Assembly: GCA_943788115.1 (NCBI GenBank) | Contig: CALSPA010000003.1 | Location: forward strand, 186,001 to 250,000 | DNA from: an uncultured Flavobacteriales bacterium | GTDB lineage: Bacteria > Bacteroidota > Bacteroidia > Flavobacteriales_D > Parvicellaceae | Length of the DNA: 64,000 nucleotides | Direction of reading: 5' to 3' | In this document: positions 19,501 to 30,795 of the stretch, piece by piece | Layout of the letters: every line of letters begins with the position of its first letter | How positions within the stretch are numbered: position 1 is the first letter of the stretch | Notes under the pieces: generated by a model | Database searches by the model: none | What the model was told of the DNA's origin: nothing | Seen by the model: only the letters and a program-made list of their open reading frames with translations | Translations under genes and position numbers: made by a program

Positions 19501-21932
19501 TTTCTTCTAGCCAAACTTTATACGTTTATGCAGAGACAGCTACTACACCTAACTGTTCTAGCGAAAACTGCTTTTGATGTTACCATTAACTACACACCAG
19601 TAGCAGATGCACCAGCAGATGTAACTGCTTGTGATAGCTACACATTACCAGCGCTTGCTGTTGGCAACTACTTTAGCTCACCATTCTGGGGGTGTTGGAC
19701 CAGTTGCTGCAGGAACAGTATTTTCTACTAGCCAAACTTTATTCGTTTATGCAGAGACTGCTACTACACCTAACTGTTCTAGCGAAAACTGCTTTTGATG
19801 TTACCATTAACTACACACCAGTAGCAGATGCACCAGCAGATGTAACTGCTTGTGATAGCTACACATTACCAGCGCTTACTGTTGGAAGCTACTTTAGCTC
19901 ACCATTCTGGGGGTGTTGGTCCAGTTGCAACAGGATCAATAATAACTACTAGCCAAACTTTATACGTTTATGCAGAGACAGCTACTACACCTAACTGTTC
20001 TAGCGAAAACTGCTTTTGATGTTACCATTAACTAACACACCAGTAGCAGATGCACCAGCAGATGTAACTGCTTGTGAATTTTAGCTACACATTACCAGCG
20101 CTTGACTGTTGGCAGCTACTTTAGCTCACCAAACGGTGTTGGAGCAGTTGCTGCAGGAACAGTATTTTCTTCTAGCCAAACATTATTCGTTTATGCAGAG
20201 ACTGCTACTACACCTAACTGTTCTAGCGAAAATGCTTTTGATGTTACCATTAACTACACACCAGTAGCAGATGCGCCAGCAGATGTAACTGCTTGTGACA
20301 GCTACACATTACCAGCGCTTGCTGTTGGTAACTATTTTACTAATTCTGGAGGTGTTGGACCAGTTGCAACAGGGAACAGTAATTTCTACTAGCCAAACTT
20401 TATACGTTTATGCAGAGACAGCTACTACACCTAACTGTTCTAGCGAAAACTCTTTTGATGTTACCATTAACTACACACCAGTAGCAGATGCGCCAGCAAA
20501 TGTAACTGCTTGTGAGTTTTATATTTTACCCTCTCTTACAGAGGGTGGATATTTCACAGCTCCTGGTGGTATAGGACCAATAGCAACTGGAACAAGTATT
20601 GATACAACACAAACATTATATGTTTATGCAGAAACAGGTCTACACCTAACTGTACTAGTGAAAACGCATTTACTGTATATATTGATTCATGTAATAGTTG
20701 CTCTAATCAGTGGGGCAATGGTTCGTATAATATAGAAGAGGGGCCTTTTTATGGACTTTTTGATTATTCACAATCTGGATATATATATACAGAAAATCAG
20801 CTAGCTTCTATGGGTTATATTCCAGGAAGTGTTATCACCGAAATTTCTTTTTCAGTTTAATGGCTGGGCAACAGGATATACTGTAGATAATCAGATAATA
20901 AAAATGGGACACACCAACTTAACAGAGTTTCCCAATACAGCTACAAACCCAATTGATTATAGCGATCTTGGTATAAATGTATTAAATCAGGTAAAAGATC
21001 CATTCACTATTGTAATTCCACCTCAAGAGAATTGGATAACTTTTACTTTTGACGTTCCATTTACTTACAACGGGAATAGTTTGTTAATTTCTTGGGAAAA
21101 TCATGACGGAAACTGGGCAAGTGGCTACGGTTGGTTAGAAGGGACAAATCTACTGCCAAATCACATGAGTCATAGCTGGCACAATGATAATTCTTTTCCA
21201 ACAATGCCGTCCTAACCATTCAAGTGGAGGACAACCAATATTAAAATTGGCACTTCTCCTTTTCTGGAGAACCCAGGTTCAATAACTGCATGTAATGAAT
21301 TTGTATTACCATCAATAACTGGCTATAATTTATCGGGAAATCAAGCATATTATGACAACAGTCAAACTAATAATGGCAATATAATTTCTGGACCTATTAC
21401 TGCAAGTCAACTAATATGGATTTATGATTACAATGGTAGTTGTTCAGATGAAGAAGCTTTTGAAGTTACCATTAATACAATTGATGTAACTACTTCAAAT
21501 ATTGGAACAACAATTACATCTAATTCATTTGGTGGGAATTACACTTGGGTAGATTGTGAAAATACTTTTTCAGTAATTAGTGGTGAAACCAATCAATCAT
21601 TTAATGCAATAGAAAATGGAAATTATGCAGTTATTGTAAATGAAAATTCATGCGTAGATACTTCTGAATGTGTAACAATTAATACTGTTAACATTTTTGA
21701 AGGTGGTCAAGTATCTCTTACTGTTTATCCAAACCCAACAAACAACATTATAAATATTGAAATTGACAATTATCACGGAGGGTTCGAAGTGAAAATGTAT
21801 GATCTATCTGGAAGATTACTACTAGTAGAAAGTAAAACTACTTTTTCAATAAATACTTTTTCTAAAGGAATTTATTTACTTAGAATAGTTTACGGAAATA
21901 AAACAGAAGACGTTAGGATTATTAAAAGTTAA
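16587..21932 (+). pseudogene. Frameshifted 1780-codon tandem-repeat T9SS adhesin
   Basis: A signal peptide (MKRLLILSLIVLVKFSGVSQ) opens a protein with a mirrored architecture. Module A is at 16650-17180 (YYGLYDYSQSGFIYN, SGWSTGYTVNNQ, LLISWENRDGNWNSGYGW). A divergent repeat follows, then about fourteen 72-residue repeats. A second copy of module A is at 20720-21190 (FYGLFDYSQSGYIYT, NGWATGYTVDNQ, LLISWENHDGNWASGYGW). Another divergent repeat and a T9SS type A sorting domain (LTVYPNPTNNIINIEI ... EDVRIIKS, stop at 21930-21932) complete it. The frame changes many times: after 16920, near 17420, at most of the irregular repeat units, near 20640, 20860 and 21215. Long clean repeat frames include 18112-18771. 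The family is typical of surface adhesins of gliding or biofilm-forming Bacteroidota. The frameshifts look like consensus artefacts. Confidence 0.8.
17405..20690 (+). repeat. Tandem array of about fourteen 216-bp coding repeats
   Basis: The anchor AACTGCTTGT recurs at 17451, 17667, 17888, 18104, 18321, 18537, 18753, 18974, 19190, 19406, 19623, 19844, 20066, 20287 and 20504. Spacing is 216 bp in half of the cases and 217, 221 or 222 in the others. One unit encodes 72 residues (PADVTACDSYTLPAL ... SSSQTLFVYAETATTPNC ... AFDVTINYTPVADA). Copies are over 90 percent alike by eye and fall into two variant types, one with a TNSGGVG turn and one with a SSPNGVG turn. The last unit (from 20504) is more divergent, as expected at an array edge. 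Confidence 0.95.
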
Positions 21933-21953
21933 TACTATCTCAATTCATTATAG

Positions 21954-23572
<1,619 letters not shown>

Positions 23573-23654
23573 AACTCCCTGATTTTAAAATGGATGCAAA
23601 TATAGTATTTGTAATTAAAATCGTTTTAAATTTTAATGCAAATTAACTTTGACA

Positions 23655-23682
23655 AAAAGAAAGCAGGCCCATCGGCCTGCTT
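23655..23682 (-). terminator. Intrinsic terminator 83 bp upstream of the ABC-F start
   Basis: A perfect 9-bp GC-rich stem (AAGCAGGCC / GGCCTGCTT) has a 4-base loop. On the minus strand it is followed by TCTTTTTG, so it works in the direction of the ABC-F gene. It either ends the SDR transcript or acts as an attenuator. Confidence 0.78.
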
Positions 23683-23742
23683 AGATTGAAAAGGAATTTT
23701 CAAAAAAGATGCACACAAGGCACCACATGTTTGAAATTTTCC

Positions 23743-23766
23743 TTAATAAAAATTTTCACTTAACAT
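23743..23766 (-). CDS. Putative 7-codon leader peptide (MLSENFY) with extended Shine-Dalgarno
   Basis: The ORF is preceded by AGAAAGGAGGTG (23782-23771), which is complementary over 12 bases to the usual Bacteroidota 16S rRNA 3' end. The GGAGG core is six bases from the ATG. Genes in this phylum almost never have such sites, and no other gene here that I inspected does. Position before a terminator hairpin and an ABC-F gene suggests a translated attenuator leader, as known for several antibiotic-inducible ABC-F genes. An overlapping alternative frame encodes 13 residues from ATG 23795. Expression is unproven. Confidence 0.38.
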   Translation of the reverse strand: MLSENFY

Positions 23767-23895
23767 TTGACACCTCCTTTCTATATTTATTAGACATTTG
23801 TTGTTGTCACAACACGAATTATTATCATCGAAAATAAAAAATAATTTGTCCCCTATTTTTTTTGTTTAATGTGTTTTTTGTTTTAAACAATTAAA

Positions 23896-24648
23896 TTAAT
23901 TGTTCTCTCTTTTTACAATTGTGCTCGATGCTTGAGCAGTTGGAAACACCAATAGATCTGCAATGTTAACATGGGCAGGTCTAGAAATAGCAAAAGCAAT
24001 TATCTCAGCAATGTCTTCTGCTTGTAATGCTTTATATCCTTTATATACGCTGTCTGCTTTATCAGACCCTTTAAAGCGAACTTTAGAAAATTCTGTTTCT
24101 ACCAAACCAGGGTTAATAGCAGTAACCTTTATTGCATAAGGATTTAAATCTATTCTCATTCCATCAGTAATGGCAATTACAGCATGCTTACTTGCACAGT
24201 AAACAGCTCCTTTAGGATAAACTTCCTTCCCAGCTGAAGATCCAATATTTATAATGTGTCCTTTTGCTCGTTTAGTCATTTGTGGAATAATGGCTTTGCT
24301 TACATACAATAGCCCTTTTACATTTATGTCCATCATGGCGTCCCAATCTTCTAAATCTCCAGACTCAACAGGGTCTAATCCGTGTGCATTCCCCGCATTA
24401 TTAATTAAAATATCTATTTCCTTAAATTCTCCACTTAGAGATCCTATCTCAGAAAAAACGGCTTTTTTATCTCTAACATCAAAACACAAAGAGGCTACTT
24501 TTGTGAACCTAGAAAGCTCTTTTTCAATTATTGAAAGTCGCTCTTTTCTTCGTCCACAGATAATTAAGTTATATTTCTTTTGAGCAAGCACAAAAGCTGT
24601 TGCCTTTCCGATTCCACTTGTTGCACCTGTAATTAATACTGTTTTCAT
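23896..24648 (-). CDS. Classical short-chain dehydrogenase (YdfG-like)
   Basis: 250 residues, normal for a classical SDR. The cofactor motif TGATSGIG is at 7-14 with GRR following the second strand (about 32-34), which favours NADP(H). The NNAG motif is at 83-86, the active-site Ser in the IGSSAG stretch near 137, and the catalytic pair Tyr150-xxx-Lys154 lies in YCASK. Overall it is closest to the YdfG group, which reduces 3-hydroxy acid or malonic semialdehyde-type substrates; the real substrate cannot be read from the sequence. It stands alone and intact between two envelope regions. Confidence 0.9.
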   Translation of the reverse strand: MKTVLITGATSGIGKATAFVLAQKKYNLIICGRRKERLSIIEKELSRFTKVASLCFDVRDKKAVFSEIGSLSGEFKEIDILINNAGNAHGLDPVESGDLEDWDAMMDINVKGLLYVSKAIIPQMTKRAKGHIINIGSSAGKEVYPKGAVYCASKHAVIAITDGMRIDLNPYAIKVTAINPGLVETEFSKVRFKGSDKADSVYKGYKALQAEDIAEIIAFAISRPAHVNIADLLVFPTAQASSTIVKRENN

Positions 24649-24750
24649 TTTATTTAATTGGATATATAAATTACTTTTAAAAATACTACATAGATCCAGT
24701 ATTAAAATTTAATTTCACTTTTTTAATACATTGTTTACAAAAAACAGAAA

Positions 24751-25422
24751 ATGATAAAGCAATTAAAGCAGGTAAAAAGAAAAATTGTAACGTTTTTTCA
24801 AACGCCACAAGAAAAAAGACATGCCCTTGTAGGTCCCGCTAAACTTTGGAAAATGAAACAAGATTTTCAAATTAATTTCCTTAAAAGTCAAGGGCTTCAA
24901 CCCAATCAAAAATTAATGGATATAGGATGTGGAACTTTAAGGGGTGGTATTCCATTAATAAACTATTTAGAAAAAGGTAATTATTACGGAATTGAGGTTA
25001 GAAACACTGTTCTTGAAGAAGGTCGAAAGGAACTAAAAGAGCATGATTTAGAGCACAAAGAACCGCACTTAATTGCTTTTAGTGAGTTCAATGAAATAGC
25101 TTTAGACGCTAAGCTAGATGTAATGCTTGCATTTTCTGTTTTAATACACATGGAAGATACAATTGTTGAAAAATGCATTGAGTTTATAAGCAAACAGCTA
25201 GGAAACAATGGTGCTTTTTACGCTAATGTAAACTTAGTAAGCCATCAAGATAGTAATTGGCAGGGGTTTCCTGTTGTTTTTAGAACATTGGAATTTTATG
25301 AAGCTTTAGCTTCAAAAAACAATTTAAAAGTAACTACTATTGGGAGTCTTGGAGAGCTTGGACACATCTCCGGACAAGAGCTAGGAGACAAACAAGTTAT
25401 GCTTGCCTTCAAAAAAGCTTAA
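24751..25422 (+). CDS. Class I SAM-dependent methyltransferase
   Basis: 223 residues. The SAM-binding motif I is KLMDIGCGTLRGGIPLI (about 54-70), followed by the acidic end of strand 2 in YYGIEV and by DVMLAFSVLIHMEDT, the usual motif with the final carboxylate strand. The acceptor substrate is not identifiable. The ATG at 24751 is the first good start, about 100 bp from the divergent SDR start. The gene heads toward the acylation cluster that begins 40 bp downstream, so it may modify a glycan or lipid, but that is inference from position. Confidence 0.85.
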   Translation: MIKQLKQVKRKIVTFFQTPQEKRHALVGPAKLWKMKQDFQINFLKSQGLQPNQKLMDIGCGTLRGGIPLINYLEKGNYYGIEVRNTVLEEGRKELKEHDLEHKEPHLIAFSEFNEIALDAKLDVMLAFSVLIHMEDTIVEKCIEFISKQLGNNGAFYANVNLVSHQDSNWQGFPVVFRTLEFYEALASKNNLKVTTIGSLGELGHISGQELGDKQVMLAFKKA

Positions 25423-25462
25423 CCCCTTTTAAATATTGTCTTTATAATAATTAGCATGTAAA

Positions 25463-26884
25463 ATGGTTTTCAGTTCTGTTCTATTTCTGAGTGTTTTTTT
25501 ACCCTGCTTTTTAGCTTGCTTCTACTTAAGTCCACAATTTTTTAAAAAATGGGTTATTGTATTTTTTAGCATCCTGTTTTATGCTTGGGGCGCCCCCGTA
25601 TTCATTTTATTTTTACTAGGAAGCTCAGTCTTGGATTTTTTTATTTCAAAAAATTTTGAAGCTTCAAGCCCTTACAGAAAACGCTCTCTATTCGCCTCTT
25701 TATTTTTAAACATTGGCCTGCTTTGTTATTTCAAGTATGTCAACTTTTTTGTCTCATAACATATCAACATTAGGGGAGTACTTTAGCTTTAATGAAATTG
25801 CATTCAAAGAAGTTTTACTTCCAATTGGCATTTCGTTTTTCACCTTTCAAAAAATAAGCTATGCAATAGATGTATATCAGAGGAGAGAACAAAAGGTTAA
25901 CTAGCTTTTTAGATTACCTGTTATACATTATTATGTTTCCACAACTTATCGCGGGACCTATTGTACGTTATAAAGATGTTCATCTTCAAATCAAAAACTT
26001 CTCTTCTAATAACTTTGATCAGAAACTACAAGGGCTTTATCGTTTTATTATCGGATTGAGTAAAAAAGTGTTTATTGCAAATACGTTTGCTTTAATAGTT
26101 TCTCAAATTAATGCACTGGGTTTAGAAAACACATCTACAGCTGAAGCTTGGCTTGGGGCGCTAGCGTATACATTTCAAATCTATTTCGATTTTGCAGGTT
26201 ATTCAGATATGGCAATTGGTCTTGGCTTAATGATTGGTTTTAAATTTCCTGAGAATTTTAATTTCCCTTATTTATCAAAAAGTATTTCTGAATTTTGGAA
26301 ACGATGGCACATCACCTTGGGCTCTTGGATGAGAGACTACTTATACATCCCCTTAGGAGGAAATAAAGTTTCTACTAAAAGAATATATTTTAACCTGGTT
26401 TTTGTGTTTTTTATTTCAGGATTTTGGCATGGTGCCAATTGGAATTTTATTGTTTGGGGATTATTTCACGGATTATTTCTAGTGTTAGAGCGGCTATTTT
26501 TAAGTGCTGCCCTTAAAAAAATGCCTGTAATTTTTCAGCGCTTTTATACTTTTTTTATTGTAATTATTGGTTGGGTGTTTTTTTCAATGGACCTAGAAAC
26601 TGCTTTTGTTTTTCTTAAAAAAATGTTTGCCTTCTCATCTTTCGATTTAGGGTTCTCCATTTCATTAAAAAGTTGGTCACTTATGCTTTTTGGAATTTTA
26701 TTTTCATTTATTGGTTTTAATAAAAAAATAGAGCTTTTTCTGAATGAACTGCCATTTAGAATTGCCAATTTAAACACAAGTCAAACGACTCGTTATTTTT
26801 CCAGTTTTTCTCTTTCTATTGTCTATGGCTACAATTTGGATAATGAATTCAGGCTTTAACCCATTTATTTATTATCGTTTTTGA
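25463..26884 (+). pseudogene. AlgI-like MBOAT O-acyltransferase, frameshifted
   Basis: Membrane-bound O-acyltransferase of the AlgI/DltB type, which moves acetyl groups across the inner membrane for polysaccharide O-acetylation. The full reading from ATG 25463 to TGA 26882-26884 is about 473 codons, the usual length, in four pieces. These are MVFSSVLFLSVFLPCFLACF to about 25755, [17 protein letters not shown] to about 25890, the main piece to about 26815 and a tail ending NPFIYYRF. The hallmark FWKRWHITLGSWMRDYLYIP and catalytic His in SGFWHGANWNFIVWGLFHG are intact. Frame changes sit at a T run near 25745, an extra base near 25880 and near 26820. The SGNH partner gene follows after one base. 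Confidence 0.85.
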
Positions 26885-26885
26885 A

Positions 26886-28025
26886 GTGGGAAAATTAAAC
26901 AACATATTGTTTTTTATTGCAATTGGGGTGCTATTTATTCCATTGGTTTTTCAGTATTCTGCTACTAATGAAACCCTACAACCACTAAATGGTGTATTCG
27001 AAAAAACAGATACCCTTCAATTTTCTATTTCCTGCTGGAAGAATAAAAATTGGCAGGAAAATCGAGAGTTGTTAATTAAAAATAATTTGAAAATAAAACC
27101 GCTAATTGTAAGAATTGGTCACGAATTAGATTATAGACTTTTTAAAGAATACCACATGGCCGATTTATTGGTTGGCAAGGATGGGTACCTGTTTTCTAAA
27201 AGCTGGAGTAACGCAAGGTGCTGTACCAATCATTTAAACAAAGATTCATTAGATATTTTCATTAAAAAACTAGCTACTTTAGCTGCTTTGCTTGAGGAAA
27301 AAGGGAAGTACTTTAAATTTATTATTCCCCCTTCAAAAGAAGAACTTTATGCTCACAAGCTTCCGTTGATGTATTCTCTTGAGAATGAAAATTCAGATTA
27401 TAAAATTCTTAAAAAGAGCTTGGATAAAAATGAAATAGCTTATTGGGATTTGATCTCTTATTATAAAGCATTAGATGACACTGCTCGATTTCCAATTTAT
27501 AGCAAAACAAGTGCGCATTGGACCACTTATGGTGCACATTATGCATTGCTTAAATTATTGAATGACATGTCTGTATTTTTTAATGGAGACATGCCTAATC
27601 TAGCGGTTAAGTCCTTTAAAAAAGGAAAATTTAAAGGTGGTGATGGCGATCATGAACAGACATTAAACTTAATAAACAGAATAGACAACAAAGACTTTCT
27701 TTATCCAACGTACAGGGTTGATTCTTCGAAAAAGAAAACATTTAAGCCCAAGGTTATCACTATAGGAGATAGCTTTTATTGGGCATTAAAAAGCTGTTGG
27801 ATGCTACCACACATTTACAACAAAGATTCTAAATATTTATATTACTTCAGCACCGTTTACTACAATAATGATTACACCCAATCTCACTCAATAAACGCTT
27901 TAAATATTGTTGAAGAAATTGAATCCTGTAATGCAGTTGTTATAATAAACAGCGCTCACAATTTAAATGGATTTCCTTACGGCTTAGAAAAAAAGATAGA
28001 CGAACTAATTTTAGCTTTAAAATAA
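26886..28025 (+). CDS. AlgJ/AlgX-like SGNH-fold O-acetylation protein
   Basis: 379 residues beginning with a GTG one base after the MBOAT stop, so the pair is translationally linked. A single N-terminal membrane anchor or uncleaved signal (FFIAIGVLFIPLVFQYS) exports the rest. Features of the AlgX/AlgJ SGNH hydrolase family are LVGKDGYLF (about 101-109), IIPPSKEELY, the catalytic-type TSAHWTTYGAHYAL with an Asp/His-like arrangement, and the GDSF block (VITIGDSFYWAL). It is expected to take the acetyl group delivered by the MBOAT protein and place it on an exopolysaccharide in the periplasm. The frame is intact. Confidence 0.83.
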   Translation: MGKLNNILFFIAIGVLFIPLVFQYSATNETLQPLNGVFEKTDTLQFSISCWKNKNWQENRELLIKNNLKIKPLIVRIGHELDYRLFKEYHMADLLVGKDGYLFSKSWSNARCCTNHLNKDSLDIFIKKLATLAALLEEKGKYFKFIIPPSKEELYAHKLPLMYSLENENSDYKILKKSLDKNEIAYWDLISYYKALDDTARFPIYSKTSAHWTTYGAHYALLKLLNDMSVFFNGDMPNLAVKSFKKGKFKGGDGDHEQTLNLINRIDNKDFLYPTYRVDSSKKKTFKPKVITIGDSFYWALKSCWMLPHIYNKDSKYLYYFSTVYYNNDYTQSHSINALNIVEEIESCNAVVIINSAHNLNGFPYGLEKKIDELILALK

Positions 28026-28076
28026 CAACTCTTTTTTAACTTATTAATTAGTATTTTACTTCTAACTTTTCAAAAC

Positions 28077-29612
28077 ATGATACAAAAACAGCATTTAAAA
28101 TATTTACTTTTTTTATTCGTTTTAGTGTTTAATTCTTGTTCACACAAAACAGAAAGCACTTCAGCTTTTTGTGATCACATTCAAACTAAAAGTAACACTA
28201 ACCTTTCAAGTGAGTTGAAAATTTTTTCTGATATCGCTAAAACTAAAACTGGAGTTTATGTTCTTGAAGATGGTAATTCATCCATGATCTCCAGAGCTTG
28301 GTTGTGCGAAAATGCCGAGAATTCAATTGACATTCAATATTTTATTTTTTCTACAGACAATGTTGGCCTTATTGCGTGCGATTATTTAGTAAGAGCTGCT
28401 GATAGAGGCGTTAAAGTAAGACTCTTAATAGATGACATACTAATAGACGCCAAGGTTGAAGATGTCTCTGATCCCTAAGCTCACACCCAAACATTGAAAT
28501 AAAAATTTATAATCCAGGTGTAAATTTGGGCAAAAGCATCTATTCAAAAGTTAAAAAATTCGTTACCGATTTTAGAGGCGCAAATCAGCGCATGCATAAC
28601 AAAACTTTCAATGTTGACAGAAAAGTCGTCATAACAGGTGGAAGAAACATTGCAGATGAATATTTTGATTATGACCATGAGTATAATTTTAGAGATAGAG
28701 ATGTACTTTTAATAGGCAAAGAAGTGAGCTCTGTTACTAACTCTTTTGAAGATTTTTGGGAAAGTCCAATTAGTGTTCCTGTTGAAAATCTTGTATCCAA
28801 AGACCAATTAATTAATTACTCAAAAGACACTTTTAACAAGCTTCATGAATATTGCTGTGATCCCGCTAATTTTTGGCCCCAAATTAGAGAACAAATTAAA
28901 CAGCTTCCTCTGTTATTTGATGAAATAAAAAATTCAGGAGCTCTAGTGTGGGTAGATCATGTTAGATTTATTTCAGATATGCCCGGCAAAAACCAGACAA
29001 CTAAAGGGCTTGGTGGTGGAGGGGTGTCTACATCAGCACTTATTGAGCTTGTAAAAAAATCAAAACATTCCATAGCAATTCAAACCCCATATTTAATTAC
29101 AACTCCTTTAAGTGAATCTCTTTTTAGTGCTGCGGTAAAAAGAGGTGTTGAAATTAAAATACTTACCAATAGTTTAGCCTCTACAGATAATCTAGAGGCA
29201 TTTAGTAGCTATCAAAAAAATAGAAATAAATTACTTGAAACAGGTGTTCAAATTTTTGAATTTAAGCCTGATGCATGCCGTTCGAAAAAAACTAATGACC
29301 GGAGAATTACATAAACAAGAAAATAAATTTCCAATTTTTGGTTTACACGCTAAAACCATGGTGATTGATGATTCAATAACCGTTATTGGCACTTTTAATC
29401 TTGACCCTAGAAGTGCGAACTTAAACACGGAGTGCATTACAATAATTCAATCTAAAAATGTTTCACAAAAAGTTTTAATTGGAATTAATGAAGAATTTAA
29501 GCCCGAAAATTCATGGGAAATTACCAATACATTTAACCCTGATTCGGAAGTAAATAAGCTCAAAAGAATAAAAACTTGGACAAGAAAAATAATCCCAAAA
29601 GAAATATTGTGA
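28077..29612 (+). pseudogene. Phospholipase D-like lipoprotein, frameshifted
   Basis: Two PLD motifs are preserved: HNKTFNVDRKVVITGGRN (near 28600) and HAKTMVIDDSITVIGTFN (near 29345), each HxKxxxxD. The N-terminus is a lipoprotein signal (LFVLVFNSCSH). Cardiolipin-synthase-like or phosphatidyl-transfer activity in the envelope is the family expectation. The reading needs three frames: 28077-28478, about 28470-29290 and about 29260-29612. The shifts fall near 28475 and 29275. About 511 codons in total, normal for periplasmic PLD lipoproteins of this phylum. A real pseudogene cannot be excluded, but the fully conserved active sites argue for sequence error. Confidence 0.8.
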
Positions 29613-29640
29613 TAAATAATGCAAACTTGCCATTAAATAA

Positions 29641-30720
29641 ATGAATAACAACAAACATATTATCCAGCTTGATGGATTAAGATTCTTTGCTGTTTTAATG
29701 GTAATGATTGGCCACTGGCTTCAATGGAAATGGCAAAATCCAATTTTACTTAAAATTCCTTTTGTTCACGGAGTTATCTTGTTTTTTGTTTTAAGTGGAT
29801 TTCTTATAACCAGAATATTATTGACAAACAGAGACCTTTACAATCGAGGAGGTGAAAATAAATTTTTACTCATAAAAAACTTTTATTTCAGACGGTTTTT
29901 TAGAATTTTTCCCATTTACTATCTACTTATAATCTTTTTATTTTTAATAAACTTTGAAAACACAAGAGAACTATTTCCTTGGCTAATAAGCTATAGTTCT
30001 AACATTTATCAAGCTATTTATAATGTTAATATTGTAAATTTCAATCATTTTTGGTCCCTTGCTGTTGAAGAACAATTCTACCTGTTTTGGCCATTTGTTA
30101 TTTTATTTGTCAAACCCAACAGAACACTAGCGATTATTGTTGGGGCAATTTTACTAGCGCTAATTATAAGAACTTTTTTATTCATCTATGTTGGTAAATG
30201 GATGACCACCTCCTTTTTCACTTTAAGCAGCATGCATGCTCTTGGACTAGGAGCTTTATTGGCGTATTTTAAAACATACACGCCCATAATTGAAACGAAA
30301 CTCTCTAAAGCAAAATGGCTTTATTTGGTTTTAGTTTTGTACGTAATATCATTACTATTTCAGAATGTTTTTCAGCTAAGTTGGTATAAAGCAATTCTTG
30401 ATCATTTTTTCTTTGCCATAGTATCCTTCTTTATAATTTTAAGAGCTTCAGAAAATAATTTCAAAGGGGTTGCTAAAATTTTACTAGAGAATAGGTTCAT
30501 AACCTATTCAGGAAAAATATCTTACGGATTATACATTTACCACCTTTTTGTACCTACTCTTTTTTATTTTGCATGTACTAAACTTGGTGTTTCAATTAAA
30601 GGGAACTTTATAATCTTTTATTTAACCACTTTCGTTCTAGCGCATTTCTCGTGGGTGTTAATTGAAAAGCCGATAAATAGACTTAAAAACAATTATCCTT
30701 ACTTTAACAAAAAAAAATAA
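29641..30720 (+). CDS. Acyltransferase 3 family membrane protein (OafA-like)
   Basis: 359 residues with about ten hydrophobic segments. The family start IIQLDGLRFFAVLMVMIGHW carries the conserved His and Arg used in acyl transfer. FFVLSGFLITRILL, the FRRFFRIFPIYYLL patch and FWSLAVEEQFYLFWPF are further family blocks. Such proteins O-acetylate or O-acylate lipopolysaccharide, exopolysaccharide or peptidoglycan. It follows the PLD lipoprotein by 28 bp and ends just before the cassette-like region. With the MBOAT/SGNH pair it makes an envelope acylation neighbourhood. Confidence 0.92.
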   Translation: MNNNKHIIQLDGLRFFAVLMVMIGHWLQWKWQNPILLKIPFVHGVILFFVLSGFLITRILLTNRDLYNRGGENKFLLIKNFYFRRFFRIFPIYYLLIIFLFLINFENTRELFPWLISYSSNIYQAIYNVNIVNFNHFWSLAVEEQFYLFWPFVILFVKPNRTLAIIVGAILLALIIRTFLFIYVGKWMTTSFFTLSSMHALGLGALLAYFKTYTPIIETKLSKAKWLYLVLVLYVISLLFQNVFQLSWYKAILDHFFFAIVSFFIILRASENNFKGVAKILLENRFITYSGKISYGLYIYHLFVPTLFYFACTKLGVSIKGNFIIFYLTTFVLAHFSWVLIEKPINRLKNNYPYFNKKK

Positions 30721-30734
30721 AATATATAACACGA

Positions 30735-30753
30735 ATAAACGTAATACGTTTAT
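30735..30753. repeat. Perfect inverted repeat ATAAACGTA-A-TACGTTTAT
   Basis: Two 9-bp arms flank a single base, 14 bp after the acyltransferase stop. It sits directly before the GTTAGC motif (30760-30765) that also appears near the other cassette-like edges (32203, 34709-34720, 35041), so it may mark the left boundary of the accessory segment. Confidence 0.6.
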
Positions 30754-30795
30754 CCTTACGTTAGCAAAAATTAAAAAAACAACAGAGAGAATAGT

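Larger units (their letters stand above)
23573..23895 (-). other. 323-bp leader region upstream of the ABC-F gene
   Basis: This minus-strand spacer between the SDR gene and the ABC-F gene holds, in order of transcription, four elements. They are an extended Shine-Dalgarno (23782-23771), a 7-codon ORF (23766-23743), a long imperfect hairpin (arms near 23742-23730 and 23707-23695) and an intrinsic terminator (23682-23655). The ABC-F start codon lies 83 bases further on. No TAnnTTTG -7 motif is exact here; TATTTTCG near 23840 is one mismatch away. Confidence 0.5.

Noticed and set aside
17405..20690. CRISPR-like regular repeats
   Set aside because: The 216-bp unit is coding throughout, there are no unique spacers, and the protein repeats are typical of surface adhesins.
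25463..29612. Programmed frameshifting in the MBOAT and PLD genes
   Set aside because: Several unrelated shifts per gene, with no slippery site plus structure pattern in common; error or decay explains it better.
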